This document shows positions 12,378 to 20,938 of a stretch of 64,000 bases of DNA, one piece after another (within the stretch, counting starts at the first letter, position 1; each line of letters opens with the position of its first letter). A program made the translations under genes and the position numbers. The notes below the pieces were generated by a model that did no database searches, had not been told where the DNA came from, and saw only the letters and a program-made list of their open reading frames with translations. The DNA is from Citrobacter freundii ATCC 8090 = MTCC 1658 = NBRC 12681 (lineage in GTDB: Bacteria > Pseudomonadota > Gammaproteobacteria > Enterobacterales > Enterobacteriaceae): NCBI RefSeq assembly GCF_011064845.1, contig NZ_CP049015.1, positions 2,976,001 to 3,040,000 on the forward strand. The letters run 5' to 3'.

Positions 12378-13298
12378 ATGCGTTTCAGGCAATTGTTACC
12401 GCTTTTCAGTGCGCTATTCGCGCTGTACATCATTTGGGGTTCCACGTACTTCGTTATTCGCATTGGTGTTGAAAGCTGGCCGCCGTTAATGATGGCAGCC
12501 GTACGTTTTCTCTCTGCGGGAATTTTATTAACAAGTTTTTTACTTATTCGCGGGCATAAGCTCCCCCCCTTACGCTTAATCCTGAACGCCGCGTTAATTG
12601 GTATCCTGCTGCTGGCTGTGGGTAATGGACTGGTCACCGTCGCAGAACATCAAAATGTCCCTTCCGGTATTGCCGCCGTGGTGGTCGCCACCGTCCCGCT
12701 ATTTACGCTGTGTTTTAGCCACTTTTTTGGCATCAAAACGCGCAAACTGGAATGGTTGGGGATAGCGATTGGGCTCGCAGGGATCATCATGCTGAACAGC
12801 GGAGGCAATTTAAGTGGCAATCCGTGGGGCGCTATTTTAATCCTGATCGGTTCGATAAGCTGGGCGTTTGGCTCGGTGTACGGTTCACGCATTACGCTAC
12901 CCGTTGGCATGATGGCCGGAGCCATTGAAATGTTAGCAGCCGGTATTGTGCTGATGTGCGCATCGTTACTCTCCGGGGAAAAACTGACCACCATGCCAAC
13001 ATTTTCAGGCTTTATGGCGGTGGCTTACCTGGCCCTGTTTGGCTCCATTATTGCCATTAATGCGTATATGTTCTTGATCCGCAATGTCAGCCCGGCGCTA
13101 GCCACCAGCTATGCCTACGTCAATCCGGTTGTTGCGGTGCTGTTAGGTACCGGTCTGGGGGGAGAAAGACTAGCCCCTATCGAATGGCTGGCGCTCGGCG
13201 TGATCGTGTTTGCTGTGGTGCTGGTAACGTTGGGGAAATACCTGTTCCCTGTTAAAGCGGATGCCGTCGCGAGTTCGTCGGAAAAAACATTACAGTAA
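12378..13298 (+). CDS. yedA: EamA/DMT-family transporter YedA
   Basis: This 306-residue protein has about ten hydrophobic helices in two EamA repeats (about 10-140 and 155-290), the drug/metabolite transporter fold. It aligns with YedA, whose physiological substrate is not firmly known. The N-terminal repeat opens with the typical IIWGSTYFVIRIG. The 3-prime end overlaps the end of convergent vsr by 9 bp. Confidence 0.93.
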   Translation: MRFRQLLPLFSALFALYIIWGSTYFVIRIGVESWPPLMMAAVRFLSAGILLTSFLLIRGHKLPPLRLILNAALIGILLLAVGNGLVTVAEHQNVPSGIAAVVVATVPLFTLCFSHFFGIKTRKLEWLGIAIGLAGIIMLNSGGNLSGNPWGAILILIGSISWAFGSVYGSRITLPVGMMAGAIEMLAAGIVLMCASLLSGEKLTTMPTFSGFMAVAYLALFGSIIAINAYMFLIRNVSPALATSYAYVNPVVAVLLGTGLGGERLAPIEWLALGVIVFAVVLVTLGKYLFPVKADAVASSSEKTLQ

Positions 13299-13757
13299 AT
13301 GAATACCGAGAGTGTCGATCTGCGCGGTGTCGCCACCGCCGCAGATCCACTCGATGACACGTTCAGATAACGCTTCATCATCCAGCTTTTCGCGACCACG
13401 CAGGGCGCACTCCCAGACAATCAGTACGCGCCAGCCAAGAGCCTGCAATTTTTCACAATCCCGCGCATCGCGTTGGACATTTTTGCCTATTTTTTCCAGC
13501 CAGAATTCCGTTCGTGTCGCGGGGACTTTAAACAAATAGCAATCGTGGTGGTGCCAGAAACAACCGTGAGTAAAAATCACACAATGATAATCATCCACCA
13601 CAAAATCGGGGCGACCGGGTAACGTCGCATCCTGCACGCGAAACGTTACCCCCTGCTCTGTCAGCACGCTGGCAAGGCGTTTTTCAATTGCGGTATCGCG
13701 GGTGGCTATCGCCCGCATATTTTTACTGCGTGTTGCTTTATCGTGAACGTCTGCCAT
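13290..13757 (-). CDS. vsr: Very-short-patch repair endonuclease Vsr
   Basis: Vsr (155 aa) nicks 5-prime of the T in T:G mismatches made when Dcm-methylated C deaminates. The catalytic Asp51 (in LPGRPDF), His64, His69 and zinc-ligand candidates Cys66, His71 and Cys73 are present. The start is at [15 protein letters not shown] (13757), so the first 20 bp overlap the end of dcm in another frame, as in E. coli. A longer in-frame extension lies entirely inside dcm and has no family match. Confidence 0.97.
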   Translation of the reverse strand: MADVHDKATRSKNMRAIATRDTAIEKRLASVLTEQGVTFRVQDATLPGRPDFVVDDYHCVIFTHGCFWHHHDCYLFKVPATRTEFWLEKIGKNVQRDARDCEKLQALGWRVLIVWECALRGREKLDDEALSERVIEWICGGGDTAQIDTLGIHLL

Positions 13758-15168
13758 GCAGGTTCTCTTTCTCGCGAATAGCAACTGCCTGCCTGATTTT
13801 TGGCTCCAGCAGCCTGGCCACCGCCGCAAATGCCGGAACGATCACCGAATTACCAAACTGGCGATAAGCCTGAGTATCTGACACGGGGATCCTGAACTGA
13901 TAGCCTTGCGGAGATTCAAACCCCATCAGGCGCGCGCACTCTCTGGGCGTAAGTCTGCGTGGGCGGTGTCGCTGATTCTGCGGATCGTCAAAATCTTTTT
14001 CACCCAGCGCCATATCCCAGCCACGGTCAATCAGGATCTCCGCCCCATCCTTATAATAACGCGCAGATAATGTGCGCGTTACGCTATCAGGGTTACCGGG
14101 ATACACCATGCCATAGCCAAATCCATTTCCCCGCGCCTGATGCTTTTTCGCATAGCGATAGAGGTATTTCCACAGCACCGGCGTCAGCACATATTTCGCA
14201 TCGACGGTCGGCTCAAGCAGTTCCGCCAGCGTAGTACGCCGCTGCGGATAACGCGTGACAATATCCCGCAGCGTGAAGTCTGATTTCAAATTCAGATCGC
14301 GTCGGAAGCCGACAAGCACGATACGTTCGCGATGTTGAGGCAAAAAATGTTGCCCATCGATAATTTTCGGATCATCCGGACCGTTATCTGCCGCATCTGC
14401 CACGTCATACCCCAGCTCGTCCAGCGTCTGCATAATGATGCGAAACGTTTTGCCCTGATCGTGACTCTTCAGGTTTTTGACGTTTTCGAGCACAAATATT
14501 GCTGGTCGACGAGCGTCGATAATGCGCACCACGTCAAAAAAGAGTGTGCCTTGTGTATCACAGGCAAAACCGTGGGCCCGCCCTAACGCATTTTTCTTTG
14601 ACACCCCGGCCAGGGAGAAGGGCTGACAAGGAAATCCCGCCAGCAGTACATCGTGTTCTGGAATGTGCTGGCGAATATGTTCTGCCGCCTGCTGGTCGCT
14701 CACCCCATCCTGATGGCTCAGCGTGACATCACGAATATCTTCATTAAAGTGATGCTGGAAGGGATCGCAATAGTTGTTCGCTTTGTAGGTGCGCACCGCA
14801 TGCTTGTTCCACTCGCTGGTAAACACGCACTGCCCACCAATTGCCTCAAAGCCGCGACGAATCCCGCCAATGCCGGCAAACAGATCGATAAATCGAAAGG
14901 CATAATGCGGATGATGCGCAGGAGGCGTCGGCAGTAAGGAATTCAGATAAGTAAACTCATTGTCGCTGAGGCGATGCCATGCTTCGTTCGCCACCGCTCG
15001 CTTAAAGATGGCCGGACTCCAGCGGTTCTCGCCAACACCGTTCAGATAAGCAACCAGGGTTTTCACGTCATATATTTCAAGCAACTTAGCCAAAATCACC
15101 TGCGCGGCGGCCTTGTTATCATCTGTCATCGGGTTCATGGAGCCTGCTACTGAAAAATTATCCTGCAT
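13738..15168 (-). CDS. dcm: DNA cytosine methyltransferase Dcm
   Basis: This 476-residue C5-cytosine methyltransferase is closely similar to Dcm and is expected to methylate the inner C of CCWGG. Motif [16 protein letters not shown] (about 93-107), the PCQ catalytic motif with Cys181 and motif VI ENVKNL are all visible. There is no partner restriction enzyme, which fits an orphan housekeeping methylase. The first 15-20 residues differ from E. coli. A second ATG at residue 12 is an alternative start. Confidence 0.97.
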   Translation of the reverse strand: MQDNFSVAGSMNPMTDDNKAAAQVILAKLLEIYDVKTLVAYLNGVGENRWSPAIFKRAVANEAWHRLSDNEFTYLNSLLPTPPAHHPHYAFRFIDLFAGIGGIRRGFEAIGGQCVFTSEWNKHAVRTYKANNYCDPFQHHFNEDIRDVTLSHQDGVSDQQAAEHIRQHIPEHDVLLAGFPCQPFSLAGVSKKNALGRAHGFACDTQGTLFFDVVRIIDARRPAIFVLENVKNLKSHDQGKTFRIIMQTLDELGYDVADAADNGPDDPKIIDGQHFLPQHRERIVLVGFRRDLNLKSDFTLRDIVTRYPQRRTTLAELLEPTVDAKYVLTPVLWKYLYRYAKKHQARGNGFGYGMVYPGNPDSVTRTLSARYYKDGAEILIDRGWDMALGEKDFDDPQNQRHRPRRLTPRECARLMGFESPQGYQFRIPVSDTQAYRQFGNSVIVPAFAAVARLLEPKIRQAVAIREKENLHGRRSR

Positions 15169-15244
15169 ACATTTAACCGGCCGAAATGGATAACCGACAG
15201 ATTAACATAAAATAGTGCGGTTGACGTTGAGGCTGTACTGCCGA

Positions 15245-15937
15245 CTAACGTGCTTTAAAGGGTTGAATCGCGTCAAGATCCAGCATTTCATACTCTCCTT
15301 TTAACTCCGCACTCAGCTTCGCCATATACGTCAGTAAGAAGTCAGCATTATGCTGCGCTAAATGTCGTCCTTGTTCAGTTTGCATCGTCGACGGCAACGT
15401 CAATAACTTGGTCTGGAAGTGATCGAGCGCGTACTGTTTGTCGTCAAGGCCACGCTGGCGGGCAAACGGATCTTCCGCATCAAATAGCGCCACGCCTAAC
15501 GCACCAGACACAGCAAATACGCGCGCTAGACCGATAGCCCCCAACGCCTCAAGCCGGTCCGCATCCTGCACGATTTTCGCTTCAAGGGTTTCTGGTGCAA
15601 TTTTGGCGCTAAAACTGTGCGCCTCGATGGCATGGCACACGGCAGGTATTCTTTGTTGTGGAAAATCCGGAAAATCGCGCATCAAAATGCGACGCGTTTC
15701 CAGAGCTGCCAGTACCGACGAACGATGACGCTCAGGATGGTTCTTTGGCAGGCTGACGAGATCATGGAAGTAGCACGCGGTCAACACCACTAGCCAGTCT
15801 ACAGTAGCATCTGTACTCAGCTTTTGCGCCGTCATCCACACACGACGAAAGTGAAAGATGTCATGCGCTGCATCTTGTCCGGAATGGTTATCAGCTAACC
15901 AAGCTTCAAATTGCGACTGCCAGTCGTGCAGTTTCAT
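15245..15937 (-). CDS. yedJ: HD-domain phosphohydrolase YedJ
   Basis: This 230-residue cytoplasmic protein has the HD metal-dependent phosphohydrolase signature: H25-D26 and H29 (in AAHDIFHF), then H58-D59 (CYFHDLV), and a distal [15 protein letters not shown]. It matches YedJ of E. coli. The physiological substrate is unknown; nucleotides are plausible for the family. It is transcribed away from ompS1. Confidence 0.92.
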   Translation of the reverse strand: MKLHDWQSQFEAWLADNHSGQDAAHDIFHFRRVWMTAQKLSTDATVDWLVVLTACYFHDLVSLPKNHPERHRSSVLAALETRRILMRDFPDFPQQRIPAVCHAIEAHSFSAKIAPETLEAKIVQDADRLEALGAIGLARVFAVSGALGVALFDAEDPFARQRGLDDKQYALDHFQTKLLTLPSTMQTEQGRHLAQHNADFLLTYMAKLSAELKGEYEMLDLDAIQPFKAR

Positions 15938-15959
15938 GCTATCTCCCTTTGTAGAAAGA

Positions 15960-16378
15960 AAATCACCTTAGCAACAATTTTCATTGCAAACCACTGCCTG
16001 CCCCATTACATAATTAACTTTTATTATCGCACCAAAAACAAAATCCACATGAATTTATAGAAACCATAATCTCAATATCAACAACTATATTATATGAATA
16101 ACAAAAACAAATAACTCCCACAAATAAAATTCAAGTTTCAAATAAATAACTAGATACACATAACATATTGATTAAAAATGATTTATGTGACAAATAACAA
16201 TTTAACTCACATATATTTATAGTTATAAAAACACATCAACGAAATATTTAGAAATATTTTAAATACATTTGTTACATGTTATATTTTAAATTAAATGAAC
16301 TTCATAGATAGTATCCAAATGTAGTTGCTTGGATAGTACTACATATTCATTTTAATTATCATGCAAAGGGAATACATA
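15960..16378 (+). promoter_or_regulatory. Long, very AT-rich leader region of ompS1
   Basis: The roughly 420 bp between divergent yedJ and ompS1 contains no gene and is strikingly AT-rich, with A/T runs throughout 16020-16320. That composition is typical of H-NS-silenced promoters. Salmonella ompS1 is known to be repressed by H-NS and activated by OmpR/LeuO through long upstream DNA. I see no clear single sigma-70 promoter. An AAAGGG ribosome site lies just before the ATG. Confidence 0.6.
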
Positions 16379-17548
16379 ATGAAAAGAAAAGTATTGGCAC
16401 TGCTTCTCCCTGCTTTATTAGCTGCAGGCGCAGCAAATGCGGCTGAAATCTATAATAAAAACGGCAATAAACTGGATCTGTACGGAAAAGTCGATGGTCT
16501 GCGTTATTTCTCTGATGATGCAGGCAGCGACGGCGACATGACCTATGCGCGTCTGGGCTTTAAGGGCGAAACGCAGATCAACGATATGCTGACTGGCTAT
16601 GGTCAGTGGGAATATAACATTCAGGCCAACGGTACCGAAGGTGACAAAGGCGATTCATGGACTCGTCTGGCCTTTGCCGGTTTAGGTTTTGGTCAAAACG
16701 GTACTTTCGACTACGGTCGTAACTACGGCGTCGTGTACGACGTTGAAGCCTGGACCGATATGCTGCCAGAATTCGGTGGTGATACCTACACTCAGACCGA
16801 TGTTTACATGCTGGGCCGTACCAACGGCGTTGCTACCTATCGTAATAAAGGCTTCTTTGGTCAGGTTGATGGCCTGAACTTTGCCCTGCAATATCAGGGG
16901 AATAATGAAGGTAGCAGCGTAGGTCAGGAAGGTTCTGGTAATAGTGAAAACCGCAAACTGGCGAAAGAAAACGGCGACGGTTTCGGTATGTCCACCTCCT
17001 ATGACTTCGACTTCGGTTTAAGCCTCGGCGCGGCATACTCCAGTTCTGATCGTACTAACAACCAAGTCGCTGAAGGTCGCAATGATCGTAGCTACACCAG
17101 TAAATATGCTGGTGGTGAAACAGCAGATGCATGGACTGTTGGCGCGAAATATGACGCTAACAACGTATACCTGGCTGCAATGTATGCCGAAACCCGCAAT
17201 ATGACCGCTTATGGTGATGACAAAGGCGGTATCGCCAACAAAACGCAGAACTTCGAAGTTGTTGCACAATACCAGTTTGACTTTGGTTTGCGCCCGTCCG
17301 TTGCATTCCTGCAATCTAAAGGTGTCGACTTAGGTGGCTGGGATCACCATAGCAATGGCACCCCACGCTACACCGACAAAGATCTGGTCAAATATGTTGA
17401 AGTGGGTATGACTTACTACTTCAACAAAAACATGTCCACCTACGTTGATTATAAAATCAACCTGCTGGACGAAGACGACAGCTTCTATGAAAGCAATGGT
17501 ATCGCAACTGACGACATCGTTGCCGTTGGTTTAGTCTACCAGTTCTAA
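16379..17548 (+). CDS. ompS1: Outer-membrane porin OmpS1
   Basis: This 389-residue general porin has a signal peptide of 21 residues ([20 protein letters not shown], then A) and mature start AEIYNKNGN. It shows the trimeric-porin pattern of alternating strands, the L3 constriction loop around PEFGGDT and a C-terminal Phe (GLVYQF). It matches Salmonella OmpS1 more than OmpC or OmpF in my memory, notably at ALQYQGNNE and in the C-terminal half. The start at 16379 is preferred over an ATG 18 bp upstream because it gives a standard signal peptide. Confidence 0.93.
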   Translation: MKRKVLALLLPALLAAGAANAAEIYNKNGNKLDLYGKVDGLRYFSDDAGSDGDMTYARLGFKGETQINDMLTGYGQWEYNIQANGTEGDKGDSWTRLAFAGLGFGQNGTFDYGRNYGVVYDVEAWTDMLPEFGGDTYTQTDVYMLGRTNGVATYRNKGFFGQVDGLNFALQYQGNNEGSSVGQEGSGNSENRKLAKENGDGFGMSTSYDFDFGLSLGAAYSSSDRTNNQVAEGRNDRSYTSKYAGGETADAWTVGAKYDANNVYLAAMYAETRNMTAYGDDKGGIANKTQNFEVVAQYQFDFGLRPSVAFLQSKGVDLGGWDHHSNGTPRYTDKDLVKYVEVGMTYYFNKNMSTYVDYKINLLDEDDSFYESNGIATDDIVAVGLVYQF

Positions 17549-17565
17549 TTACGACAAAAATACGC

Positions 17566-17595
17566 AAGCCCGCTTCATACCAAGCGGGCTTTTTC
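17566..17595 (+). terminator. Intrinsic terminator of ompS1
   Basis: AAGCCCGCTT (17566-17575) pairs perfectly with AAGCGGGCTT (17582-17591) around a 6-base loop and runs into five T residues. It starts 17 bp after the ompS1 stop. Confidence 0.93.
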
Positions 17596-17650
17596 ACCGC
17601 ACAGGGATAAGCTCTGCTAACAGCGCCAGATATCCGACACTCTTTTAGAA

Positions 17651-17983
17651 TTAATGCGGGGAAGATTTTGAAAAAATATTGATAACCAGAACCCCAGCGC
17701 AAATCAGGAACATGCCTGCGATCGCCGGGAAATCCAGCTTTTGCCCACTTACCAACCAGCCCAAAAGGCTGATTAATACGATTCCAGCACCTGACCAAAT
17801 TGCGTATGCAATACCCGTTGGAATCGTCGACAGCGTCTGAGCGAGAAGATAAAAAGCAGTGCAGTAGCACACAATGGTTGCGACAGATGGCCATAGACGT
17901 GTAAACCCGTCAGAGAACTTCATCAGGGTTGTACCTATTACTTCAGCTACAATGGCCCCGGCAAGGAAAATGTATGAATTCAA
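17651..17983 (-). CDS. emrE: EmrE-type small multidrug resistance transporter
   Basis: This 110-residue SMR protein has four membrane helices. It is very close to E. coli EmrE along its whole length (MNSYIFLAGAIVAEVIGTTL; IPTGIAYAIWSG; LICAGVLVIN), including the essential Glu14 and a C-terminal SSPH. EmrE exports quaternary cations by proton antiport as an antiparallel dimer. In E. coli K-12 emrE lies in a cryptic prophage. Here it stands alone between ompS1 and serU, converging on the ompS1 terminator. Confidence 0.93.
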   Translation of the reverse strand: MNSYIFLAGAIVAEVIGTTLMKFSDGFTRLWPSVATIVCYCTAFYLLAQTLSTIPTGIAYAIWSGAGIVLISLLGWLVSGQKLDFPAIAGMFLICAGVLVINIFSKSSPH

Positions 17984-18486
17984 AATCTGGCCCCATGTGA
18001 CAATCTAAGATAATTATCGTATCACAAAGGGTTAAGTGAGTTTATCCAAAACAAGTCGTGGGCATAACCCCAACAAATATTGCAATCTTGTCACCGTCTT
18101 GTGCGTCCGCTCATCGCTCAAAGATAACTGCCAGATTTATTCTCGAGGCTTGTTGCTAATTTCTCTAACGGCCTGGTTTCTTGGGCTATCTTCTTCTAGG
18201 ATAAAAACCAAAATAACTTTAGCTACCCTGCCCCTGGTTTAACTTTGAGCCGCAGGAAAAAAACTTGATAGAAACGAGAAAGGACAAACAACTATTCTCA
18301 GATCACAAAACTGAACGCCAGGTTGCGGTTTATGACAGAAAAGTGAAAATTTCCCCCACACTGGATCTTCCAGTATTGGGCAAATCAGAACATGATGATG
18401 GCGAGCTTTATACTAAGCGAATATATCAACACTATACCAAGTGTGACATGAGTCGTTGAAAGGAATTGAGCTAAGTGTTTGAATAG
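17984..18486. other. About 500 bp without a supportable gene
   Basis: Between emrE and serU I see only two short open frames (18036-18242 and 18265-18459, +). Neither has a good ribosome site or a recognisable product. The DNA is mildly AT-rich and not obviously repetitive. It may hold the emrE promoter and decayed sequence next to a tRNA gene, a common integration site. No integrase or attachment repeat of the tRNA 3-prime end was found. Confidence 0.5.
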
Positions 18487-18576
18487 TGGCGGAGAGAGGG
18501 GGATTTGAACCCCCGGTAGAGTTGCCCCTACTCCGGTTTTCGAGACCGGTCCATTCAGCCGCTCTGGCATCTCTCC
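18487..18576 (-). tRNA. serU: tRNA-Ser (anticodon CGA), CCA encoded
   Basis: Read on the minus strand, this 90-nt sequence starts GGAGAGATGCC and has a D arm. The anticodon stem CCGGT/ACCGG surrounds TCTCGAAA (anticodon CGA, reading UCG), followed by a long serine-type variable arm and the T arm GGTTCAAATCC. It ends CTCTCC-G-CCA. It matches serU and, as in E. coli, lies beside mtfA. Confidence 0.97.
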
Positions 18577-18669
18577 GTTTTGGCGGTTGCCATGATGCCA
18601 GGTAATTTGGCATTTTAACAGACCCCGTTCCGTCAATTTCGTTCAAGTGACGAGTTTGCGAGCAAAACG

Positions 18670-19434
18670 ATGATTAAGTGGCCCTGGAAAGAGCAAGAAA
18701 CAACCCGGAGTGACGACTGGCCGTGGGACGACGCCCAGGCTATTCCTCTTCTGGTGAATCTCACCGAGCAAGAACAAGCCAGACTTATCGCCCTGGCCGA
18801 GCGCTTTTTACAGCAAAAAAGATTGGTAGCGCTTCAGGGGTTTGAACTTGACCCACTGAAAAGTGCGCGCATTGCGCTGCTTTTCTGTTTGCCTGTCCTG
18901 GAATTAGGGATCGAGTGGCTCGACGGGTTTCATGAAGTTCTCATCTACCCTGCCCCGTTTGTCGTTGACGATGAATGGGAAGACGATATTGGGCTGGTGC
19001 ATAATCAACGGGTTGTACAGTCCGGGCAGAGCTGGCAGCAAGGTCCGATAATCCTTAACTGGCTCGACATTCAGGATTCTTTTGATGCCTCCGGCTTTAA
19101 TCTGATCATCCATGAAGTGGCACATAAGCTTGATATGCGTAATGGCGACCGCGCCAGCGGTATTCCGGCGATCCCTCTGCGAGATATTGCCGGTTGGGAG
19201 CACGACCTGTATGCCGCAATGAATAACATTCAGGATGAAATTGATCTGGTCGGTGAAACCGCGTGCAGTATAGATGCTTACGCAGCAACCGACCCGGCCG
19301 AATGCTTTGCCGTTCTTTCGGAGTATTTCTTCAGTGCTCCTGAATTATTTGCGCCACGTTTTCCGGCCTTATGGCAGCGTTTTATTCAGTTTTACCGCCA
19401 GAACCCCATGGAGCGGTTACGCGATACCCGCTAA
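18670..19434 (+). CDS. mtfA: MtfA peptidase, Mlc titration factor
   Basis: MtfA (254 aa) is a cytosolic zinc metallopeptidase that binds and inactivates the glucose repressor Mlc, thereby influencing ptsG expression. The HEVAH zinc motif is at 148-152 with a third ligand candidate Glu211 (in [13 protein letters not shown]). The body matches E. coli MtfA closely. The C-terminus is about ten residues shorter. It is flanked by serU and asnT, as in E. coli. Confidence 0.95.
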   Translation: MIKWPWKEQETTRSDDWPWDDAQAIPLLVNLTEQEQARLIALAERFLQQKRLVALQGFELDPLKSARIALLFCLPVLELGIEWLDGFHEVLIYPAPFVVDDEWEDDIGLVHNQRVVQSGQSWQQGPIILNWLDIQDSFDASGFNLIIHEVAHKLDMRNGDRASGIPAIPLRDIAGWEHDLYAAMNNIQDEIDLVGETACSIDAYAATDPAECFAVLSEYFFSAPELFAPRFPALWQRFIQFYRQNPMERLRDTR

Positions 19435-19519
19435 GATGGTCATTATCGCTCACCAAATGTGCATTAACGATGAATTTGAAGATTAATTAAGCAATTGAAA
19501 TGACGCGCTAATTTTACTG

Positions 19520-19548
19520 TTGACACCTCATGGTGAGGTCAGTAATAT
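19520..19548 (+). promoter_or_regulatory. Sigma-70 promoter of tRNA-Asn
   Basis: A perfect -35 box TTGACA (19520-19525) is followed by a 17-bp spacer and TAATAT (19543-19548). A GC-rich GCGCC discriminator, typical of stringently controlled tRNA promoters, comes next. The mature tRNA begins 18 bp past the -10. Confidence 0.88.
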
Positions 19549-19566
19549 GCGCCTCGTTCACACGAT

Positions 19567-19642
19567 TCCTCTGTAGTTCAGTCGGTAGAACGGCGGACTG
19601 TTAATCCGTATGTCACTGGTTCGAGTCCAGTCAGAGGAGCCA
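19567..19642 (+). tRNA. asnT: tRNA-Asn (anticodon GTT), CCA encoded
   Basis: This is a 76-nt cloverleaf starting TCCTCTGTAGTTCAG, with anticodon GTT at 19600-19602, T-loop GGTTCGAGTCC and 3-prime GCCA. The sequence is the usual enterobacterial tRNA-Asn, and its position after mtfA identifies it as the asnT copy. Asn tRNA genes are well-known integration sites for islands. Confidence 0.98.
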
Positions 19643-19650
19643 TATTTAAG

Positions 19651-19685
19651 AAGCCTGCTTAGGAAACTAAGCAGGCTTTTTGCTT
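19651..19685 (+). terminator. Intrinsic terminator of asnT
   Basis: AAGCCTGCTTA (19651-19661) pairs with TAAGCAGGCTT (19668-19678) and runs into a T-rich stretch. It lies 8 bp past the tRNA CCA. Confidence 0.92.
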
Positions 19686-19811
19686 TTCGGTCGCTATAAA
19701 ATTCCCTCTGATAAGCACCCTGCCTGCTCCGCACCCCGTTACATGCCGCATCACAACGTTGATTAAAGTTATGTAAATGTAAATCGTTTAAACTTTGCAA
19801 TTATTGTAAGT

Positions 19812-19830
19812 GCTAGTGATTATCATTTAT
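19812..19830. promoter_or_regulatory. Putative Fur box before the iron transporter
   Basis: The minus-strand reading ATAAATGATAATCACTAGC agrees with the 19-bp Fur consensus GATAATGATAATCATTATC at 14 positions, including an unbroken TGATAATCA core. It lies 71 bp before the start of the ferric-binding-protein gene, a normal distance for iron repression of its promoter. Confidence 0.72.
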
Positions 19831-19900
19831 TGTACGCGAGCCAAAGGAACGAGCCCTCGCTCGGTTCACTGTACGTTCCAATTACTCTGGGATATAAACG

Positions 19901-20938
19901 ATGAATTCTCTGCCTCGCGCCGGACTGCGCCGTATCACTCTTGCCTCTTCCCTGGTCTTCTCAGTTAGCCTACCGGCTTTCGCTCAGGAAACGTTAACGC
20001 TCTATACAACCCGTGAACCGGGTCTAATCCAGCCTTTGCTTGATAGCTGGACCAAAACCAGCGGCATCAAAGTCAGTACGGTCTATATCAAGGACGGTAT
20101 GCTTGAGCGCGTTAAAGCTGAAGGTAAAAATTCACCTGCCGACCTGCTGATGACCGTCGATGCCGGTAATCTCATTGATTTAGTGGAAGCGGGTGTAACT
20201 CAGCCAGTAGAGTCAGAAGCACTGAAAACCGCTATTCCGGCTAATCTGCGCGGTGCAGATAATCAGTGGTTTGCGCTATCGATGCGTGCCCGCGTGCTGT
20301 ATGCCGAGAAGTCACTGCCAATCGATAACTGGCATTACGAACAACTCGCCAGCCCTGAGTACAAAGGTAAAGTCTGTATTCGTTCCGGACAGCACCCGTA
20401 TAACACGGCGCTGATCGCCGCAATGATTGCTCATCACGGCGAAGCAAAGACCGAAGAATGGCTGCGCGGTGTGAAAGCTAACCTGGCGCGTAAAGCTACT
20501 GGTGGCGATCGCGATGTTGCTCGCGATATCCTCGGCGGCATTTGCGATATTGGTCTCGCCAACTCCTATTACGTCGGCCATATGAAAAATGCCAAAGAAG
20601 GCAGCGATGCGCGTCAATGGGGCGATGCGATTAAAGTCGTTAAACCTACCTTTGAAAATGGCGGTACACACGTCAACATCAGTGGTGCAGCTGTAGCCCG
20701 CTATGCGCCAAATAAAGCCGATGCCGTTAAGCTGATGGAATATCTGGTTTCCGCACCTGCCCAGCAGCAATATGCGAAAGCGAACTTCGAATACCCGGTA
20801 CTGAAAGGCGTGACGCTTGACCCGGTTATCAACGCAACTATTGGCGAAATCGACGTCGATAAAACACCATTAACCGAAATCGTTAAATATCGTAAACAAG
20901 CTAGTCTGCTGGTAGATAAAGTTGGATTCGATCAATAA
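19901..20938 (+). CDS. Periplasmic ferric-iron binding protein (FbpA/SfuA-like)
   Basis: This 345-residue substrate-binding protein has a signal peptide ending at about Ala28 (PAFA before Gln29) and a mature start QETLTLYTTREPG. It resembles FbpA, SfuA and AfuA, which hold naked Fe3+ with paired tyrosines; NSYYVGH at 221-227 supplies the Tyr pair. It heads an operon with a two-domain permease and an ATPase, behind a putative Fur box. Iron is therefore the likely substrate. Another trivalent metal or a small organic anion is less likely. Confidence 0.9.
   Translation: MNSLPRAGLRRITLASSLVFSVSLPAFAQETLTLYTTREPGLIQPLLDSWTKTSGIKVSTVYIKDGMLERVKAEGKNSPADLLMTVDAGNLIDLVEAGVTQPVESEALKTAIPANLRGADNQWFALSMRARVLYAEKSLPIDNWHYEQLASPEYKGKVCIRSGQHPYNTALIAAMIAHHGEAKTEEWLRGVKANLARKATGGDRDVARDILGGICDIGLANSYYVGHMKNAKEGSDARQWGDAIKVVKPTFENGGTHVNISGAAVARYAPNKADAVKLMEYLVSAPAQQQYAKANFEYPVLKGVTLDPVINATIGEIDVDKTPLTEIVKYRKQASLLVDKVGFDQ

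Noticed and set aside
18036..18459. Two small plus-strand frames (68 and 64 residues) before serU
   Set aside because: Neither has a clear ribosome site, a recognised domain or coding-like composition; the second runs nearly to the tRNA gene. They could be decayed remnants, but I cannot support them as genes.
18577..18660. serU promoter made of TTGACG and TAAAAT on the minus strand
   Set aside because: The spacer would be 13 bp, too short for sigma-70; no better pair was found, so no promoter is listed.
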